Assembly: GCF_004358095.2 (NCBI RefSeq) | Contig: NZ_SMZJ02000006.1 | Location: forward strand, 62,001 to 126,000 | DNA: 64,000 bases | Direction: 5' to 3' | Origin: Seonamhaeicola sediminis | GTDB lineage: Bacteria > Bacteroidota > Bacteroidia > Flavobacteriales > Flavobacteriaceae | In this document: in pieces, positions 42,403 to 52,855 of the stretch | How the letters are laid out: each line of letters opens with the position of its first letter | How positions within the stretch are numbered: the stretch's first letter is position 1 | The notes under the pieces: generated by a model | Seen by the model: the letters and a program-made list of their open reading frames with translations, nothing else | Databases searched by the model: none | Told to the model about the DNA's origin: nothing | Program-made: the position numbers and the translations under genes

Positions 42403-42431
42403 AAAGAAGCTTAAAAGCTTCTTTTTTTTTT
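42403..42431 (+). terminator. Terminator of the sigma operon
   Basis: AAAGAAGCT (42403-42411) pairs with AGCTTCTTT (42416-42424) around TAAA, followed by a T-run. No gene or repeat is seen in the remaining 42432-42719 apart from a promoter element. Confidence 0.88.
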
Positions 42432-42648
42432 GAGCTTTTTTGATTTAATAAAAACACCACAAAATAATAATTAGAAATGGTTTCAGTTCTAACCTTAATA
42501 AAGTTCTTGGTTTAAATATGTCCTTTCCTCACAGAAAAACAAAAGTATAAAGCAAGTTACTAAAACAGATAAGTATGGATATATATCCAAATCTCATAAA
42601 AATAGAAACTTAACAAATAATCGTCTTAACAAATCAACATATTAAATG

Positions 42649-42656
42649 TAAATTTG
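42649..42656 (+). promoter_or_regulatory. -7 promoter element of the RNA methyltransferase gene
   Basis: TAAATTTG matches TAnnTTTG, 63 bp before the ATG at 42720. Confidence 0.45.
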
Positions 42657-42719
42657 CATGCTTAATATTTAGTTCATATTATGAACTGTTTCAAGCAACT
42701 AAAACTGATTATAGAAAAC

Positions 42720-43931
42720 ATGCGACTACACAGAAATTTATGTTTTGCGGTTATTGACGGACTGACCGATATTTTTAACGAAGGAAAGTATGCCGATAAA
42801 GTCATCCAACAGCTATTGAAACGTGACAAACGCTGGGGAAGTAGAGATAGAGCTTTTGTTGCTGAAACCACTTATGACATTGTGCGTTGGAAACGTCTAT
42901 ATGCCGAAATTGCAGAAGTAAAAGAACCTTTTAACAGAGATAACCTATGGCGCATGTTTGCTGTGTGGGCCACCTTAAAGGGAATTAGATTACCCGATTG
43001 GAAATATTTTGAAAAAACACCTTCTAGAAAAATAAAAGGACGATTTGATGAGCTTTCCAAACTACGTGTTTTTAGAGAATCTATTCCAGATTGGATGGAT
43101 GCTATTGGTGTTCAGGAATTAGGAGAAAGTAAATGGACCAAGGAAATTGCTACCCAAAACCAACAAGCTGATGTTATTCTGAGAGTGAATACATTAAAAA
43201 TATCTAAGGAGCAACTACAAAATATATTATTTGATCAAAATATTGAAACCGATTTTATTAAAGGTTATCCCTCAGCACTAAAACTAAAACAACGCGCCAA
43301 TGTTTTTGTAACAGATGCCTTTAAAAATGGACTTTTTGAAGTGCAAGACGCTTCCTCACAATTAGTGGCAGACATGCTTGATGTTAAACCAGGTATGAAG
43401 GTAGTAGACACTTGTGCTGGTGCTGGTGGGAAAACTCTACATATTGCTTCTTTAATGGAAAATAAAGGCCAAATTGTAGCTATGGACATCTATGAAAGTA
43501 AGCTCAAGAAACTAAAAATAAGGGCAAGACGTAATGGTGTTCACAATATAGACTTAAAAGTAATTGATTCTACTAAGCCTATTAAAAAACTTTATAATAA
43601 AGCAGATCGTGTTTTAATTGACGCGCCTTGTTCCGGTTTAGGTGTTTTAAGGAGAAACCCCGATGCTAAATGGAAATTAGAACCTGAATTTATAGATAAA
43701 ATTAGAACGGTGCAGCAAGACGTTTTACAGCAATACTCCAAAATGGTTAAACCTGGCGGTAAATTGGTTTATGCCACTTGCTCTGTGTTACCGTCTGAAA
43801 ATGAAAATCAAGTTAAAGCTTTCTTAACATCAGAATCGGGAAAAGAATTTAACTTTGTGAAAGACAGAAAGGTGCTTGCTCATGAATCTGGTTTTGATGG
43901 TTTTTACATGGCACTTCTAGAGAAAAAATAA
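42720..43931 (+). CDS. RsmB-type RNA (cytosine-5) methyltransferase
   Basis: A 403-aa protein. The N-terminal ~130 residues are helical and NusB-like. The catalytic domain has the SAM-binding motif VDTCAGAGGKTLHIA, then IDAPCSGLGVLRRNPD, and YATCSVLPSENE. The two Cys (in PCS and TCS) are the nucleophile and the release Cys of Nop2/RsmB methyltransferases. The target is probably 16S rRNA C967 or a related site. The ATG at 42720 (MRLHRNLCF) matches the family's start better than the upstream one at 42681. Confidence 0.9.
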   Translation: MRLHRNLCFAVIDGLTDIFNEGKYADKVIQQLLKRDKRWGSRDRAFVAETTYDIVRWKRLYAEIAEVKEPFNRDNLWRMFAVWATLKGIRLPDWKYFEKTPSRKIKGRFDELSKLRVFRESIPDWMDAIGVQELGESKWTKEIATQNQQADVILRVNTLKISKEQLQNILFDQNIETDFIKGYPSALKLKQRANVFVTDAFKNGLFEVQDASSQLVADMLDVKPGMKVVDTCAGAGGKTLHIASLMENKGQIVAMDIYESKLKKLKIRARRNGVHNIDLKVIDSTKPIKKLYNKADRVLIDAPCSGLGVLRRNPDAKWKLEPEFIDKIRTVQQDVLQQYSKMVKPGGKLVYATCSVLPSENENQVKAFLTSESGKEFNFVKDRKVLAHESGFDGFYMALLEKK

Positions 43932-43934
43932 TTT

Positions 43935-45047
43935 ATGAAGTATTTTCACTTTTTATTCTTTTTAGTTTCTTTTTTAGGTTTTTCCCAAATCCCTAGTGGC
44001 TATTATGACTCTGCAACTGGAACAGGAGCTATTTTAAAAACACAACTTTTTAACATTATTAACAATAATACTAATAGTCTATCTGATGCTAACTATGGAG
44101 ATCTATGGTCTTTATATAATCAATCAGCTTTTAAAGATAATTATTACGATAATGACCAAACCATAGTTGACCTGTACACTGAAATTCCCTCAGGTACAGA
44201 TATCTATAGCTTTACACCTATTACGAACCAATGTGGCAATTATAGTGGTGAAGGTGATTGTTATAATAGAGAACATGTAATACCTAGTTCTTATTTTGGT
44301 GGTAAGGATTCGTATCCTATGTATTCTGATGCTCATTTTGTATTTCCTTCTGATGGCTATACTAATGGAGAACATGGAAGCTTTCCTTATGGTGTTGTAC
44401 AAAATGCTACATACACTTCTTCAAATGGATCAAAAAAGGGAAACAACTTTAATTCAGGCTACTCCAGTGGTTTTAGTGGAACCGTTTTTGAGCCTATAGA
44501 TGAATTCAAAGGAGATGTGGCTAGGGCTTATTTTTATTTTATTACTTGTTATGAAGATCAATTATCAACCTTTCATAGTAACTTTTCTTCAAGTGATGTT
44601 AGTGCTATGTTTGATGGATCAACTCACCCAGCTCTCAGCTCTACATTTTTGAACATTTTACTTACATGGAATGCTTTAGACCCTGTTAGTATCTATGAAC
44701 AAAATAAAAATAATGATATTTATTTTTTTCAAGGCAATAGAAATCCCTTTATAGACAATAATGATTATGTAACCGAAATTTGGGGAAATCCATTAACAAA
44801 TGAGTCTTTATCAAAACTAGAAGCAACTACCATCTACCCAAACCCATTAAAAGAAAATTTTCTTAATATTGAAACTAAAGAAATTTTAAATGTTGAAATT
44901 TTTAATGTTTTAGGAAAATCTATATTTAAACGAAATGTATCTCCACAGAACAACAAAATTAATGTTGAAAGTTTAAGTAAAGGTGTTTATTTGGTTAGAT
45001 TAACAAATGAGTTTGGTGCCATAACTAAAAAGTTAATAAAACAGTAA
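43935..45047 (+). CDS. Secreted endonuclease I family protein with T9SS tail
   Basis: A 370-aa secreted nuclease with signal LFFLVSFLGFSQ. The catalytic endonuclease I core has CYNREHVIPSSYFGG, SDAHFVFPSDGYTNGEHG and FKGDVARAYFYFITCYED. The C-terminus (~290-370) is a type A T9SS sorting domain (IYPNPLKENFLNIE, NVLGKSIFKR, LSKGVYLVRLT). It likely degrades extracellular DNA or RNA for nutrients. The gene is 3 bp after the methyltransferase stop, and the fructosamine kinase follows 19 bp later. Confidence 0.9.
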   Translation: MKYFHFLFFLVSFLGFSQIPSGYYDSATGTGAILKTQLFNIINNNTNSLSDANYGDLWSLYNQSAFKDNYYDNDQTIVDLYTEIPSGTDIYSFTPITNQCGNYSGEGDCYNREHVIPSSYFGGKDSYPMYSDAHFVFPSDGYTNGEHGSFPYGVVQNATYTSSNGSKKGNNFNSGYSSGFSGTVFEPIDEFKGDVARAYFYFITCYEDQLSTFHSNFSSSDVSAMFDGSTHPALSSTFLNILLTWNALDPVSIYEQNKNNDIYFFQGNRNPFIDNNDYVTEIWGNPLTNESLSKLEATTIYPNPLKENFLNIETKEILNVEIFNVLGKSIFKRNVSPQNNKINVESLSKGVYLVRLTNEFGAITKKLIKQ

Positions 45048-45066
45048 TTCTTTCTTATTTTTATGC

Positions 45067-45927
45067 ATGCTGAATAATGCATTTATAAAACAACTTGAAG
45101 ATTTACTTTCTCAAAAAATAGAAAGTTCACAATCCGTTTCTGGCGGTGATATTTCTGAAGCCTTTGTCATTAAAACCAATACACAAAAGTTCTTTCTAAA
45201 AAAAAACAGGCTAGAAAATCAAAATATGTTTAAGACAGAATACCGAGGTCTTCAAGCTATAGCAAAAACTAATACCATAACTACACCAAAGGTTTATGGT
45301 ATTGGAACTTTTGAGAATAGCTCATTTTTGTTATTAGAATGGATTGAAAGTAAACATCCCTCCAACAAAGACTTTAAAACTTTAGGAACCCAATTAGCTC
45401 AACTGCACCAAATAACCGCAGCACAATTTGGTTTTGAAAACAACAACTTTATTGGCAGCTTAAACCAATCCAACAATAAACATTCAAACTGGACCAACTT
45501 CTATGTAGAAGAACGCCTATTACCTCAACTCAACTTAGCCAAAAGCAAAGGGCTTTTAAATTCTAAAGAAATTCCTTCAACTTTGGCAATAAAGGAAACT
45601 TTACAACCCATATTTGAAAATATCAAACCGTCACTATTACATGGCGATTTATGGAGTGGAAATTATCTAATTTCATCAAAAGGCATACCTTACCTCATTG
45701 ACCCTGCAGTTTATTATGGACATAACGAAGTTGATATTGCCATGACCAAATTATTCGGTGGGTTCTCCAATGATTTTTATGAAGCTTACTTTGACATGAC
45801 ACCTCCAGACCACCATACAAATCAACGTGTAGAGATTTATCAATTGTATTATTTATTGGTACATTTAAATTTGTTTGGGCAGAGTTATTATGGTTCCGTA
45901 AAATCAATTCTTCAAAAGTATTTTTAG
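45067..45927 (+). CDS. Fructosamine/ketosamine-3-kinase family protein
   Basis: A 286-aa protein of the aminoglycoside-phosphotransferase-like kinase fold. The nucleotide region is FVIKTNTQKFFLKKN; the catalytic loop is LLHGDLWSGNYLI, and the metal-binding Asp is in YLIDPAVYYGHNEVDIAM. Fructosamine kinases phosphorylate glycated amines so they break down, and are found widely in bacteria. The length matches the family. Confidence 0.9.
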   Translation: MLNNAFIKQLEDLLSQKIESSQSVSGGDISEAFVIKTNTQKFFLKKNRLENQNMFKTEYRGLQAIAKTNTITTPKVYGIGTFENSSFLLLEWIESKHPSNKDFKTLGTQLAQLHQITAAQFGFENNNFIGSLNQSNNKHSNWTNFYVEERLLPQLNLAKSKGLLNSKEIPSTLAIKETLQPIFENIKPSLLHGDLWSGNYLISSKGIPYLIDPAVYYGHNEVDIAMTKLFGGFSNDFYEAYFDMTPPDHHTNQRVEIYQLYYLLVHLNLFGQSYYGSVKSILQKYF

Positions 45928-46001
45928 TTCATGTTAAAATAGTTGTTGATAACGCTGTTAGTTTTATAAAAAAATAGCCTTAAAAATGCTTTAAAAAAGT
46001 G

Positions 46002-46009
46002 TATTTTTG
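46002..46009 (+). promoter_or_regulatory. -7 promoter element of purL
   Basis: TATTTTTG matches TAnnTTTG, 32 bp before the ATG at 46042. Confidence 0.5.
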
Positions 46010-46041
46010 CGTTTTCATTTTTCATACAAAAAATCATAAAA

Positions 46042-49000
46042 ATGATTCATTTCTTTGGAAACACCAGCAGCAAGATTTTTGCTGTTCAAACAACAGAAGA
46101 ATTATCTGCGGAGACCATTTCAAAATTAACCTGGCTATTTGGTAATCAACCCAGAATAGAACAAGCATCCTTAGATGCTTTTTTTGTTGGCCCAAGAGCT
46201 GCTATGATTACACCTTGGAGTACCAATGCTGTAGAAATTACTCAGAATATGGGCATTAGAGGAATAGTTCGAATTGAAGAATTTCAGGCGGTTTCTAAAG
46301 ATTTCAAAAACTACGACCCAATGATTTCTGAAAAATTTAATGGGTTAAACCAAGAATCATTTACCATAGATACAGAGCCTGAACCAATTTTAAACATTGA
46401 AGATATTGCAGCTTATAATGAACAAGAAGGTTTATCTTTAAGTGACGAAGAAGTGGAATATTTAGAAGGTGTTTCAAAAAAGATTGGTAGGCCGCTTACA
46501 GACTCTGAAGTGTTTGGGTTTTCACAAGTAAATAGTGAACATTGTAGGCATAAAATATTCAACGGTACCTTTGTAATTGATGGTGAAGAAAAACCAATCT
46601 CATTATTTAAATTAATTAAAAAAACTTCTGAAGAAAATCCAAACGATATTGTTTCGGCTTATAAAGATAATGTAGCCTTTATTCAAGGTCCTGTTGTTGA
46701 GCAATTTGCACCAAAACGTGCCGATGTTCCTGATTATTATACTACTCAAGATTTTGAATCGGTAATTTCATTAAAAGCCGAAACTCATAACTTCCCAACA
46801 ACCGTTGAGCCATTTAACGGCGCTGCAACTGGTTCGGGTGGAGAAATTAGAGATAGATTAGCCGGTGGAAAAGGCTCTATTCCTTTAGCTGGTACAGCTG
46901 TTTATATGACTTCATACTCTCGTTTAGAAGAAAACCGTCCATGGGAAAAAGCTTTTGAAGAGCGTGATTGGTTATACCAAACACCAATGGATATTTTAAT
47001 CAAAGCGTCTAACGGTGCTTCAGACTTTGGAAATAAGTTTGGACAGCCTCTTATCTGTGGTTCAGTATTAACCTTTGAGCATGAAGAAGAAGCTCAAAAA
47101 TTAGGCTTCGACAAAGTGATTATGCTTGCCGGTGGTATTGGTTACGGTAAAAAAGACCAAGCCCTGAAAGATACGCCTAAAACAGGTGACAAAATAGTCA
47201 TCCTTGGTGGTGAAAACTACCGCATTGGTATGGGTGGTGCAGCAGTATCAAGTGCTGATACAGGGGAGTTTGCTTCTGGTATAGAGTTAAATGCTGTTCA
47301 GCGTTCTAATCCTGAAATGCAAAAACGTGCAGCCAATGCGGTTCGAGGCATGGTTGAAAGCGATGAAAACTTTATTGTATCTATCCACGACCACGGTGCT
47401 GGCGGACACTTAAACTGTTTATCGGAGTTGGTAGAAGATACTGGTGGAAAAATCAATTTAGACGCACTTCCTGTAGGTGATCCTACGCTTTCTGATAAAG
47501 AAATTATAGGGAACGAATCTCAAGAACGTATGGGATTGGTTATTTCTGAAGAACATATTGACACCCTAAATAGAATAGCTAACAGAGAACGTTCTCCAAT
47601 GTACACCGTTGGTGACGTTACTGGTGACGATAGATTTACCTTCCAATCTAAAACCAAAGGTAATACCCCAATGGATTTAGCCATGGAGGATATGTTTGGT
47701 AGCTCACCAAAAACTATCATGACCGACAAAACCGTTGAGAGACATTATGCAGATGTTGCTTACAATTCTGATGATTTTTACACCTATCTGGACCAAGTAT
47801 TACAGTTAGAAGCGGTTGCTTGTAAAGATTGGTTAACAAATAAAGTAGACCGTTGTGTAGGTGGTAAAGTAGCTAAACAACAATGTGTAGGACCATTACA
47901 AATTCCATTGAACAATGTAGGGGTTATGGCTCTCGATTTTAAAGGTAAAGAAGGTATCGCCACCTCTATTGGACACTCACCAGTTTCGGCTTTAATTGAC
48001 CCAGTTGCTGGTAGTAGAAACTCGATTACCGAAGCACTAACCAACATTATTTGGGCACCTTTAAAAGACGGCTTAAAAAACGTGTCTTTATCTGCTAACT
48101 GGATGTGGCCTTGTAAAAATGAAGGGGAAGATGCCAGATTATACGAAGCGGTTCAGGCTGTTTCAGAATTTTCAATTGACTTAGGAATCAATGTCCCAAC
48201 GGGAAAGGATTCTTTATCAATGAAACAAAAATACCCGAATGGCGATGTCATTTCTCCAGGAACAGTAATTATTTCTGCAGGCGCTAACTGTAACGATATT
48301 AATAAAGTGGTTGAGCCTGTTTTAAAGAAAAACGGCGGCGATATTTATTATATCAATATCTCTCAAGACCACTTTAAATTAGGCGGAAGCTCATTTGCTC
48401 AAATAGTCAATAGAATTGGTAATGAAGCGCCTACAGTAAAAGATGCAGCATACGTTAAAACTGTTTTCAACACCATTCAAGATTTAATTAGAAATGAGCA
48501 AATAGTTGCAGGACATGATGTTGCTTCGGGAGGATTGATTACTACTTTGTTAGAGTTATGTTTTGCTGATAATAATTTAGGAGCTGAACTAGACCTGTCT
48601 GATTTAAATGAAAAAGACTCCTTTAAGTTATTATTTGCTGAAAATGCAGGTATTGTTATTCAAGCAAAAGATAGTTCGGTTGAGAAAGTGCTTTCTGGTG
48701 CTAATATTCAATTTCATAGAATTGGTTCAGTTGTTAAAAGTGATACACTAAGTATTATAAATGCAACCGATGTGTTTACTATGACTGTCTCTAGACTTAG
48801 AGATGTATGGTATAAAACATCTTTCTTATTAGACCAGAAACAAACTGCTAACGGTTTAGCTGAAGAACGTTACAAAAACTATAAGAATCAACCTTTACAA
48901 TATACATTCCCTGAAAACTTTGCGGGAAAATTACCTGAAATAAATACAAGTAAGCCAAGACCGAAAGCCGCTATTCTTCGTGAAAAAGGAAGTAATTCAG

Positions 49001-49704
49001 AGAGAGAAATGGCAAATGCTATGTATTTAGCTGGTTTTGATGTAAAAGATGTACACATGACCGATTTAATTTCTGGACGTGAAACCCTAGAGGATATTCA
49101 GTTTTTAGGAGCTGTTGGTGGATTCTCAAATTCTGATGTTTTAGGTTCTGCCAAAGGTTGGGCAGGTGCTATTAAATACAATGAAAAAGCCAGACAAGTG
49201 ATTAAAAACTACTTCGCCAGAGAAGATACACTCTCTGTAGGTATTTGTAATGGTTGCCAACTTTGGATGGAATTAGATCTTATTAATCCAGACCATGAGA
49301 TTCATGGAAAAATGCATCATAACAACTCTCATAAGCATGAAAGTTCTTTTACTTCGGTTAAAATTCAGGAAAACAATTCTGTAATGTTATCATCATTAGC
49401 TGGCACTACTTTAGGGGTATGGATTTCACATGGGGAAGGTAAATTTAGTTTACCCTATTCCGAAGAAAAATATCATATTGTAGCAAAATATGGTTATGAG
49501 AATTATCCGCACAACCCAAATGGATCTGATTTTAACACAGCCATGATGTGTGATAAGTCTGGACGTCATTTAGTTACTATGCCTCATATTGAGCGTTCTA
49601 CGTTCCAATGGAATTGGGCTCACTATCCAGACGGACGTAAAGATGAAGTATCACCTTGGCTGGAGGCCTTTGTTAATGCCAGAAAATGGGTTGAGAAACA
49701 TTAA
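46042..49704 (+). CDS. purL: Phosphoribosylformylglycinamidine synthase, single chain
   Basis: A 1220-aa FGAM synthase that turns FGAR, ATP and glutamine into FGAM in purine synthesis. The N-terminal part is the PurS-like domain, followed by two AIRS-like halves (EPFNGAATGSGGEIRDR, GVNSEHCR-like FSQVNSEHCRHKIF and VPTGKDSLSMKQKY). The C-terminal glutaminase domain has the catalytic Cys in GICNGCQLW and later MPHIERSTF. The length is slightly below the ~1295 residues of the E. coli enzyme. Confidence 0.96.
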   Translation: MIHFFGNTSSKIFAVQTTEELSAETISKLTWLFGNQPRIEQASLDAFFVGPRAAMITPWSTNAVEITQNMGIRGIVRIEEFQAVSKDFKNYDPMISEKFNGLNQESFTIDTEPEPILNIEDIAAYNEQEGLSLSDEEVEYLEGVSKKIGRPLTDSEVFGFSQVNSEHCRHKIFNGTFVIDGEEKPISLFKLIKKTSEENPNDIVSAYKDNVAFIQGPVVEQFAPKRADVPDYYTTQDFESVISLKAETHNFPTTVEPFNGAATGSGGEIRDRLAGGKGSIPLAGTAVYMTSYSRLEENRPWEKAFEERDWLYQTPMDILIKASNGASDFGNKFGQPLICGSVLTFEHEEEAQKLGFDKVIMLAGGIGYGKKDQALKDTPKTGDKIVILGGENYRIGMGGAAVSSADTGEFASGIELNAVQRSNPEMQKRAANAVRGMVESDENFIVSIHDHGAGGHLNCLSELVEDTGGKINLDALPVGDPTLSDKEIIGNESQERMGLVISEEHIDTLNRIANRERSPMYTVGDVTGDDRFTFQSKTKGNTPMDLAMEDMFGSSPKTIMTDKTVERHYADVAYNSDDFYTYLDQVLQLEAVACKDWLTNKVDRCVGGKVAKQQCVGPLQIPLNNVGVMALDFKGKEGIATSIGHSPVSALIDPVAGSRNSITEALTNIIWAPLKDGLKNVSLSANWMWPCKNEGEDARLYEAVQAVSEFSIDLGINVPTGKDSLSMKQKYPNGDVISPGTVIISAGANCNDINKVVEPVLKKNGGDIYYINISQDHFKLGGSSFAQIVNRIGNEAPTVKDAAYVKTVFNTIQDLIRNEQIVAGHDVASGGLITTLLELCFADNNLGAELDLSDLNEKDSFKLLFAENAGIVIQAKDSSVEKVLSGANIQFHRIGSVVKSDTLSIINATDVFTMTVSRLRDVWYKTSFLLDQKQTANGLAEERYKNYKNQPLQYTFPENFAGKLPEINTSKPRPKAAILREKGSNSEREMANAMYLAGFDVKDVHMTDLISGRETLEDIQFLGAVGGFSNSDVLGSAKGWAGAIKYNEKARQVIKNYFAREDTLSVGICNGCQLWMELDLINPDHEIHGKMHHNNSHKHESSFTSVKIQENNSVMLSSLAGTTLGVWISHGEGKFSLPYSEEKYHIVAKYGYENYPHNPNGSDFNTAMMCDKSGRHLVTMPHIERSTFQWNWAHYPDGRKDEVSPWLEAFVNARKWVEKH

Positions 49705-49850
49705 ACTTAATCTCCTACTACTTCAAACGTAGCCTATCTTCATGTATTTATTTAAGAGTCTAGAGATGCTTAAATTATGCTTGGTATAAGTTGCTGAAAA
49801 CTATCCCGATAGCTATCCGGACAACATGACACAAAAATTTGATAAAATAA

Positions 49851-49887
49851 GAAACCCCGAAGTAACTTTTGTTAACTTCGGGGTTTC
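49851..49887 (-). terminator. Terminator of ppdK
   Basis: A long stem from GAAACCCCGAAGT to ACTTCGGGGTTTC with a one-base bulge. On the minus strand it ends in T-rich DNA. In 49705-49850 a partly decayed ATCCCGATAGCTATCCGG palindrome and otherwise unremarkable DNA are seen. Confidence 0.8.
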
Positions 49888-49913
49888 AATCAAAAAAAGA
49901 AAAACGGAAAACA

Positions 49914-52643
49914 CTATCTAGTTGCTTTAATAGCAGCTTGTGCTGCTGCAACTCTTGCGATAGGAACTCTATAAGGAGAACAACTTACGTAGTTCATCCC
50001 TGCATTATAACAAAACTCTACAGAACTTGGTTCACCACCATGTTCACCACATATACCAACTTTTAAGTTAGGTTTGGTACTCCTACCTCTTTCGGTTCCA
50101 ATTTTAACCAACTGCCCTACACCTTCTTGATCAAGGACTTCAAAAGGATCTTCTTTTAAAATACCTTTTTTAAGATAAACAGGTAAGAATTTACTAGCAT
50201 CATCACGAGAATAACCAAATGTCATTTGGGTTAAATCGTTAGTTCCAAATGAGAAGAAATCAGCTTTTTCAGCAATTAAATCAGCCATTAATGTAGCTCT
50301 AGGAATCTCCATCATGGTTCCCACTAAATATTCTATAGAATCTTTTCTTTCGTCAAACACTTTATCAGCTGTCTCCCTAATAACAGCCTCTTGGCTTTCA
50401 TATTCTGCTGTAGTACCAATTAAAGGAATCATTATTTCAGGTTTAGCTTCAATGCCTCTTTCCTTCAGATTTAATGCTGCTTCAATAATAGCTCTTGCTT
50501 GCATTTCAGTAATCTCAGGATATGTAATTCCTAATCTACAACCTCTGTGACCTAACATGGGGTTAAACTCTTCCAGTTCAGCTACTTTATTTTTAACCTC
50601 CTGCAAGGTAATATGCATATCCTCGGCTAAACTTCTTTGGGTTTCTAATTGGTGTGGTACAAACTCATGTAAAGGAGGGTCTAATAATCTAATTGTAACC
50701 GGAAGGCCTTCCATAGCTTCAAAAATACCTTCAAAGTCTGAACGCTGCATAGGTAATAATTCTTTTAAAGCTTCTTTTCTACCTTTTACAGTATCGGCAA
50801 GAATCATTTCGCGCATCGCCTTTATTCTATCTACTTCAAAGAACATATGTTCGGTACGCGTTAATCCAATTCCTTGTGCACCAAAGTTGCGTGCCACTGT
50901 AGCATCTTTTGGAGTATCGGCATTAGTTCTTACCTGCATCTTAGTAAATTTCTCTGCCAGATCCATGATTTCGGCAAATTCACCACTCAATTCGGGCTCC
51001 ATAGTAGCTACTTTACCTTCAAAAATATTACCTGTAGAACCGTTTAAAGAAATCCAATCACCTTCTTGATATTTATGTCCATCAACAGTTAAGGTGCGTT
51101 TCTTATAGTCTATTTTTAATGCACCAGCTCCAGAAACACAACATTTACCCATACCACGAGCCACAACAGCAGCATGTGAGGTCATACCACCACGGGCAGT
51201 TAAAATACCTTTAGCAATATTCATTCCTTCTAGGTCTTCTGGAGAGGTTTCAATTCTAACTAAAATACTGCTCTTGTATTTATTGGCTTCATCAGCAAAA
51301 AATACTATTTTTCCAGTAGCAGCCCCTGGGGATGCTGGAAGCCCTTGAGCTATTGCGTGTGCACTTTTTAGTGCTTTTGGATCAAAGACAGGATGTAGTA
51401 GTTCATCTAATTTATTAGGCTCTATAAGAAGTAATGCCTCTTCCTCTGAAATTAAACCTTCTTTACAAGCATCCATGGCAATTTTGACCATGGCTGCCCC
51501 CGTACGCTTTCCATTACGTGTTTGTAGTATCCAAAGTTTACCTTGTTGAATAGTAAACTCCATATCTTGCATATCTCGATAGTGCTTTTCTAGAATATCT
51601 TGATATTCGTTTAGTTCTCTAAATATTTCAGGCATTAATTCCTCTAAAGAAGGATAGTTTTTAATTCTGTCTTCCTCTTCAACTTGAGCCAATTCTGCCC
51701 AACGTTGAGATCCTATTTTTGTAATTTGCTGAGGTGTTCTTACACCTGCAACGACATCCTCACCTTGCGCATCAATTAAGTACTCTCCATTAAAGATATT
51801 TTCTCCAGTTGCTGCATCTCTTGTAAAACACACACCAGTCCCTGAATCTGACCCCATATTACCATATACCATGGCTTGTACATTTACAGCAGTTCCCCAA
51901 TCTGAAGGATAACCATGCATGCTTCTGTAATAAACAGCTCTATCACCGTTCCAACTATTAAAAACAGCAATAATAGCCCCTATTAGTTGATCCCATGGGT
52001 CTGTTGGGAAATTCTTACCTGTACGCTTTTTTACAGCCTCTTTAAAATCATATACTAAATCTTTTAAATCTTGTATGGTAAATTCTGTATCCAATTCAAT
52101 ATTTCGCTTATGTTTAAGCGCTTCCATGATTTCTTCAAATGGATCAATATCTTCTTTAGATTCAGGTTTCATTCCTAAAACAACACCACCATACATTTGA
52201 ATAAAACGTCTATATGAATCCCAAGCAAAACGCTCATTATTTGTTTGTTTAGCTATTCCTAATACCGCATCATCATTAAGACCTAAATTTAAAACGGTAT
52301 CCATCATTCCAGGCATAGAAACTCTAGCACCAGAACGAACTGAGATTAGTAATGGGTTTTCTTTATCTCCGAACTTGGTTCCCATAATACTCTCAATATT
52401 AGCTATTGCTGCCTCTACCTCATCTCTAATAAATCCCATAGCAACGTCTTCACCTAATTGATTGTATTCTGTACAAACTTCTGTGGTAATTGTAAATCCA
52501 GGTGGAACTGGAATTCCAATAGAGCTCATTTCTGCCAAATTAGCCCCTTTTCCCCCAAGTAAATTTTTCATTTCCCTGTTTCCATCGGCTTTTTTATCAC
52601 CAAATTTGTAGACACGTGCTTTAACATTCTCTAGTAATTCCAT
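49914..52643 (-). CDS. ppdK: Pyruvate, phosphate dikinase
   Basis: A 909-aa PPDK. The N-terminal ATP-grasp part has NLLGGKGANLAEMSSIGIPVPPG as its start. The central phosphohistidine domain has GGMTSHAAVVARGMG, and the C-terminal PEP/pyruvate barrel has GICGEHGGEPSS, with the proton-donor Cys. It interconverts pyruvate + ATP + Pi with PEP + AMP + PPi. The neighbouring pfl genes and the transporter suggest a joint role at the pyruvate node. Confidence 0.96.
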   Translation of the reverse strand: MELLENVKARVYKFGDKKADGNREMKNLLGGKGANLAEMSSIGIPVPPGFTITTEVCTEYNQLGEDVAMGFIRDEVEAAIANIESIMGTKFGDKENPLLISVRSGARVSMPGMMDTVLNLGLNDDAVLGIAKQTNNERFAWDSYRRFIQMYGGVVLGMKPESKEDIDPFEEIMEALKHKRNIELDTEFTIQDLKDLVYDFKEAVKKRTGKNFPTDPWDQLIGAIIAVFNSWNGDRAVYYRSMHGYPSDWGTAVNVQAMVYGNMGSDSGTGVCFTRDAATGENIFNGEYLIDAQGEDVVAGVRTPQQITKIGSQRWAELAQVEEEDRIKNYPSLEELMPEIFRELNEYQDILEKHYRDMQDMEFTIQQGKLWILQTRNGKRTGAAMVKIAMDACKEGLISEEEALLLIEPNKLDELLHPVFDPKALKSAHAIAQGLPASPGAATGKIVFFADEANKYKSSILVRIETSPEDLEGMNIAKGILTARGGMTSHAAVVARGMGKCCVSGAGALKIDYKKRTLTVDGHKYQEGDWISLNGSTGNIFEGKVATMEPELSGEFAEIMDLAEKFTKMQVRTNADTPKDATVARNFGAQGIGLTRTEHMFFEVDRIKAMREMILADTVKGRKEALKELLPMQRSDFEGIFEAMEGLPVTIRLLDPPLHEFVPHQLETQRSLAEDMHITLQEVKNKVAELEEFNPMLGHRGCRLGITYPEITEMQARAIIEAALNLKERGIEAKPEIMIPLIGTTAEYESQEAVIRETADKVFDERKDSIEYLVGTMMEIPRATLMADLIAEKADFFSFGTNDLTQMTFGYSRDDASKFLPVYLKKGILKEDPFEVLDQEGVGQLVKIGTERGRSTKPNLKVGICGEHGGEPSSVEFCYNAGMNYVSCSPYRVPIARVAAAQAAIKATR

Positions 52644-52776
52644 AATATTTAGTTTTAATTACATATCATTTCATTGTAAAAATTTCATATAAATGTACAT
52701 CTTAACACTTAGCTTTTTCATGACATAAATCATATAAAACTTTAAACATCAATAGTCTTTTACTGCTTAGTAAATG

Positions 52777-52816
52777 CAAAAACCCCGAAGCAACTACAAT
52801 CTGCCTCGGGGTTTTT
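52777..52816 (-). terminator. Terminator of the OFA transporter gene
   Basis: An 11-bp stem (AAAAACCCCGA with TCGGGGTTTTT) within 52778-52816. T residues in the 3' arm and following sequence act as the U-tract. It sits 40 bp after the stop. Confidence 0.8.
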
Positions 52817-52855
52817 TAATTAAAAAGAAAAAATGGAAATTTTCAAAATTTGCAT

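Noticed and set aside
47784-48047. Long antisense frame within purL
   Set aside because: It is a shadow of the conserved sense gene, with no independent start signals.
49790-49830. ATCCCGATAGCTATCCGG palindrome after purL
   Set aside because: It looks like a decayed copy of a common intergenic repeat, and one copy does not allow a firm call.
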